Position numbers and translations under genes: made by a program. The notes beneath the pieces were generated by a model, which did not search any database, was not told the DNA's origin, and saw only the letters and a list, made by a program, of their open reading frames with translations. A stretch of 7,892 nt of DNA from assembly GCA_934615145.1 (NCBI GenBank), contig CAKTTM010000081.1:1-7892 (forward strand), in the 5' to 3' direction. This DNA comes from an uncultured Clostridia bacterium (GTDB lineage Bacteria; Bacillota; Clostridia; Christensenellales; Aristaeellaceae). This document shows positions 5,894-7,892 of this stretch, one piece after another. Within the stretch, counting starts at the first letter, position 1. Each line of letters begins with the position of its first letter.

Positions 5894-6433
5894 TTACCTG
5901 CGGCCGCCGCCGGGGCCTCTCTGGCCGCCAGGGCTCATGCCGGGGCGCGTACCAGGCTGCATCATGCCGGGCCGCATATGGCGCATGCCGGGCTGCATCT
6001 GGCGCTGGCCGGGGCCAAAGCCCTGCGGGCGCTCGCCCATGCGATCGCAGACGCCATCATTGTTCTCATCCACATAGTTGGGGCCCTGGCGCTCGCCGGC
6101 GCGCTTGCCCTGCATGCGGGCGCGCATGGCCTGGCGGCGGGCCATCATGCCCTGCTGGGCGGTGCCATAGTGGTCGCAGACGCCGTCCTTGTCCTCATCG
6201 ACAAAGCCGGGGGCCTCGGGGTTCTGTCCCTGGGTCTGGCCGCAGTTGTCACAGACGCCGTCCTGGTTCTCGTCGACATAGTTGGTCTGGGGCTGCTGCA
6301 TCCAGCGGCCGCGCGGCCCGCCAAAGGCGGGGGCAGGCTGCTCGGGCGTCGCGGGGGCGGCCTCAGCGGCCAGGCCAAGCACCGGCAGCGCCAGGGCAAG
6401 CGCCAGGCTGAGAACGATCAGTTTCTTTTTCAT
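5894..6433 (-). CDS. Secreted protein with three EF-hand-like repeats
   Basis: A 179-residue exported protein of no family I can name. Residues 1-23 are a signal peptide (MKKK, a Leu/Ala-rich core, cleavage likely after LGLAA). Three near-identical loops follow, at 51-65, 76-90 and 119-133, of the form F/Y-V-D-E-N/D-x-D-G-V-C-D. The alternating acidic residues match EF-hand or thrombospondin type-3 calcium loops, so Ca2+ binding is likely. Each loop carries a Cys; Cys64 adds a fourth, so disulfides or metal ligation are possible. Between loops 2 and 3 is a Met/Arg-rich segment (95-112), and the tail (134-179) is rich in Gly, Met, Pro and Arg with PGM triplets. There are no sortase or transmembrane anchors. 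AAGGAG (6442-6447) lies eight bases before the ATG. It lies upstream of the regulator-kinase operon on the same strand, suggesting a role as its ligand-binding accessory or its target; this is inference. Confidence 0.88.
   Translation of the reverse strand: MKKKLIVLSLALALALPVLGLAAEAAPATPEQPAPAFGGPRGRWMQQPQTNYVDENQDGVCDNCGQTQGQNPEAPGFVDEDKDGVCDHYGTAQQGMMARRQAMRARMQGKRAGERQGPNYVDENNDGVCDRMGERPQGFGPGQRQMQPGMRHMRPGMMQPGTRPGMSPGGQRGPGGGRR
6035..6283 (-). repeat. Three coding repeats of a Ca-loop motif
   Basis: Three 45-base units (6239-6283, 6164-6208, 6035-6079) each encode a 15-residue loop with the core D-E-(N/D)-x-D-G-V-C-D. The DNA is also similar between units, especially the part coding DGVCD (a CAGACGCC core on the + strand), which suggests internal duplication. 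Spacing between units is uneven: 30 and 84 bases. Confidence 0.8.
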
Positions 6434-6456
6434 CTTCTTCTCTCCTTGAAGTCATT

Positions 6457-6472
6457 CAGCAATCCCTTGCTG
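6457..6472 (-). promoter_or_regulatory. Inverted repeat in the secreted-protein leader
   Basis: A perfect CAGCAA/TTGCTG inverted repeat with four bases between. It lies between the candidate -10 at 6480-6485 and the SD at 6442-6447. It could be an operator for a dimeric regulator or a leader hairpin. No second copy was noticed in front of the regulator operon. Confidence 0.4.
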
Positions 6473-6479
6473 TGACCAC

Positions 6480-6485
6480 ATCATA
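6480..6485 (-). promoter_or_regulatory. Candidate -10 of the secreted-protein gene
   Basis: The minus strand reads TATGAT here, a good -10. No convincing -35 is found 16-18 bases upstream. The closest match is ATGACA at 6508-6513, which is 22 bases away and too distant for a standard sigma-70 site. A regulator-dependent promoter would fit such a missing -35, but the evidence is thin. Confidence 0.3.
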
Positions 6486-6505
6486 ATCAAGAAGCGTGGC
6501 GAAAT

Positions 6506-6534
6506 TGTGTCATTGATGGGGAGAGAATGGCACA
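6506..6534 (-). terminator. Possible imperfect terminator after the transporter
   Basis: Two nine-base arms (6506-6514 and 6526-6534) are complementary except at one position and enclose an 11-base loop. On the minus strand this would follow the transporter stop by seven bases and be trailed by ATTTC. On the + strand it is trailed by TTTTGT and the odd position becomes a G-U pair, so it looks better on a strand with no gene reading into it. Weak call. Confidence 0.3.
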
Positions 6535-6541
6535 TTTTGTC

Positions 6542-7456
6542 TTATGCCCAGTCCCTGGTCACCAGCCAGCTGCCCGCCGCCATGATCAGCAGCGCCAGGA
6601 AAAAGTGCAGGCCCGGCAGCGACAGGAAGATCAGAAAGCTCAGCGCCACGCCCACAAAGGGCGCGATGGCATAGTAGGCGCTGGTCTTGGCCGCGCCCAG
6701 CTCGCGCTGCGCGTAGATGTACAGATAGATGCTCATGCCGTAGGTGACAAAGCCCAGCAGCAGCGACAGCAGCATCAGCCCCAGGGCGGGCAATCGCTCC
6801 CCCAGCGCCAGAGCGATCAGCAGCGCCCCCAGGCCGGAAAAGAGGCCCTTGAGGATGACGATCTGCCGGGGATCCTTGCTGGCCATGCGGCGGGTGCAAT
6901 TGTTCTCAAAGCCCCAGCACAGCGAGGCCAGCAGCACATAGAGCGAGCCCAGGGAAAAGCGCAGGCCGCTTAGATCCTGCAGCGAGAGCACCATCGTGGA
7001 CAAGGTGACCAGGCCAATGCCCAGCCACAGCCGCCGGGAGACGCGCTCCCGAAAGAACAGCCAGGCCGCCAGCGAGGTGATCACGATCTCAAAGTTATTC
7101 AGCAGCGACACGCTGGCCGCGCTGCTGCGCTGGATGCCCATCATCAGCGCGATGGGGGCCGCGATGTCCAGCAATATCATGGCCACAGCATAGGGCAGCT
7201 CCTGCCTGGTCAGCGGCTGCTCCTTGGGCGCGCTGCCGCGCAGGCGCTCTATCCCCTGCGCCGCCGCCATGCCAAGGCCCGCGCCCAGGTAGAGAAGCGC
7301 TGCCAGCATGGTGGGCGCGACATCTGCGATCAGCAGCTTGGCCAGCGGCGCGTTGAGCGCGTAAAAGACCGCCGCAAGCGCCGCAAAGAGTATGCCCCGC
7401 CTGCGGGCCTGATGGCCGGTCATCAGCGGATGATCCGTGCTATGCTCACCGCTCAT
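6542..7456 (-). CDS. EamA/DMT-family transporter
   Basis: A 304-residue polytopic membrane protein of the drug/metabolite transporter superfamily, with two EamA halves (about 21-159 and 170-300) and about ten hydrophobic segments in all. Typical features are the [22 protein letters not shown] stretch ending the first half, followed by [21 protein letters not shown], and the [11 protein letters not shown] start of the second half. The family exports amino acids, nucleosides or other metabolites; the substrate cannot be chosen. The frame extends upstream to 7570, but that part is a shadow of the DUF2200 gene. The ATG at 7456 overlaps the DUF2200 stop as ATGA with no close SD, so it probably relies on translational coupling; an ATG at 7423 (residue 12) is an alternative start. 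The last segment ends with WLVTRDWA, a normal short C-terminus. Confidence 0.9.
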   Translation of the reverse strand: MSGEHSTDHPLMTGHQARRRGILFAALAAVFYALNAPLAKLLIADVAPTMLAALLYLGAGLGMAAAQGIERLRGSAPKEQPLTRQELPYAVAMILLDIAAPIALMMGIQRSSAASVSLLNNFEIVITSLAAWLFFRERVSRRLWLGIGLVTLSTMVLSLQDLSGLRFSLGSLYVLLASLCWGFENNCTRRMASKDPRQIVILKGLFSGLGALLIALALGERLPALGLMLLSLLLGFVTYGMSIYLYIYAQRELGAAKTSAYYAIAPFVGVALSFLIFLSLPGLHFFLALLIMAAGSWLVTRDWA

Positions 7457-7806
7457 GCGCGCAGTATCTTCTCCATCGCCCTGCCCTTGGCCAGTTCGTC
7501 CACCAGCTTGTCCATCCAGCGGATCTGCTGCATCAGCGGCTCTTCGATATTCTCTACCCGCACACCGCAAACCACGCCGGTGATCATGCCCGTATTGGGG
7601 TGCATGCGCGGCGCCTGGGCAAAAAAGGTGCTCAGGTCGGCGCCGCTGTCGATCTGCGCCTGTAAGCCGGCCTGGTCATAGCCGGTCAGCCAGCAGAGCA
7701 CCTGATCCAGCTCCGCCTGGCTGCGGCCCTTGCGCTCCACCTTTTGCACATAGAGCGGGTAGACGCTGGCAAATGTCATCCGGTAAACGCGGTCAAGCTT
7801 GTTCAT
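7453..7806 (-). CDS. DUF2200 family protein
   Basis: A 117-residue small cytosolic protein matching DUF2200 as I remember it. The recognisable blocks are [18 protein letters not shown] near the N-terminus, [14 protein letters not shown] in the middle, then [21 protein letters not shown], and a C-terminal [18 protein letters not shown]. The family is widespread in bacteria and has no assigned function known to me. The protein is full length for the family, with no signal peptide or membrane segment. AAGGAG (7812-7817) lies five bases before the ATG. Its stop overlaps the start of the EamA transporter as ATGA, making a two-gene operon. That link is the only functional hint here, and it is weak. 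Confidence 0.9.
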   Translation of the reverse strand: MNKLDRVYRMTFASVYPLYVQKVERKGRSQAELDQVLCWLTGYDQAGLQAQIDSGADLSTFFAQAPRMHPNTGMITGVVCGVRVENIEEPLMQQIRWMDKLVDELAKGRAMEKILRA

Positions 7807-7828
7807 GTTGGCTCCTTGGTACTGTCAA

Positions 7829-7857
7829 ATCATGTTCGCAACTTGGGACTCCGGTAA
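7829..7857 (-). promoter_or_regulatory. Weak candidate promoter of the DUF2200 unit
   Basis: On the minus strand CATGAT (7829-7834) lies 17 bases below TTACCG (7852-7857); these match the consensus at four and three positions. Nothing better is visible up to the window edge at 7892, so the real promoter may lie outside. Confidence 0.2.
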
Positions 7858-7892
7858 CCATGTCATGCTGCCTGGTTGTTGAGTGGTACGAG

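Noticed and set aside
5894..6035. Met/Gly/Arg/Pro-rich tail as a CpxP-like or collagen-like domain
   Set aside because: There is no LTxxQ-type motif and no regular Gly-X-Y triplet run, so only the composition is described.
4814..6475. A 553-codon open frame on the + strand
   Set aside because: It runs antisense across the secreted protein, the regulator and part of the kinase, all of which have clear motifs. Its translation is low-complexity Ala/His/Gly with no family resemblance and no SD. Long antisense frames are expected in GC-rich coding DNA.
7823..7828. Perfect TTGACA on the minus strand before the DUF2200 gene
   Set aside because: A -10 at normal spacing would fall at about 7800-7805, inside the start codon region, so it cannot drive a transcript with this start and SD.
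1..7892. tRNA, rRNA, CRISPR, insertion sequence or prophage signals
   Set aside because: No cloverleaf ends, regularly spaced repeats, transposase or integrase motifs, or terminal inverted repeats were seen on either strand.

Overview
This is a GC-rich chromosomal stretch with ten complete genes packed with very short gaps, most preceded by a strong purine-rich Shine-Dalgarno (AGGAGG-like). The strong SD sites, a lipoprotein with a Thr/Ala/Pro linker, and a PhoB/OmpR-type regulator paired with a two-TM kinase point to a high-GC Gram-positive, probably a Clostridia-type Firmicute. That placement is an inference from style and cannot be proven from the window. There are no rRNA, tRNA, CRISPR or insertion-sequence signals, and no gap between genes exceeds about 120 bases.

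Layout. On the + strand, 18-527 encodes a secreted rhodanese-domain lipoprotein and ends at a hairpin terminator. A promoter follows directly and serves a nitroreductase (643-1383). Convergent to it is a compact rhomboid protease (1395-1991, minus), whose start is fixed by a near-consensus promoter. On the + strand again lies a YihX-like HAD hydrolase (2164-2766). It overlaps by 14 bases the end of a minus-strand operon.

That minus-strand operon is the centre of interest. Read from high to low coordinates, it has a small secreted protein with three Cys-containing EF-hand/thrombospondin-3-like calcium-loop repeats and a Met/Gly/Arg/Pro-rich tail (5894-6433). Next, behind its own extended -10 promoter, come an OmpR-family response regulator (5078-5773), a sensor histidine kinase (3613-5088) and a fumarylacetoacetate-hydrolase-family enzyme (2753-3616). 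The last three are joined by an 11-base and then a 4-base (ATGA) overlap, so they are almost certainly co-translated. The layout suggests an extracytoplasmic sensing module: the secreted repeat protein could be a ligand-binding accessory or target, the kinase and regulator transduce, and the metabolic enzyme is made in step with them. The ligand is unknown.

At the right end, also on the minus strand, a DUF2200 protein (7453-7806) and an EamA/DMT-family transporter (6542-7456) form a two-gene unit joined by an ATGA overlap.
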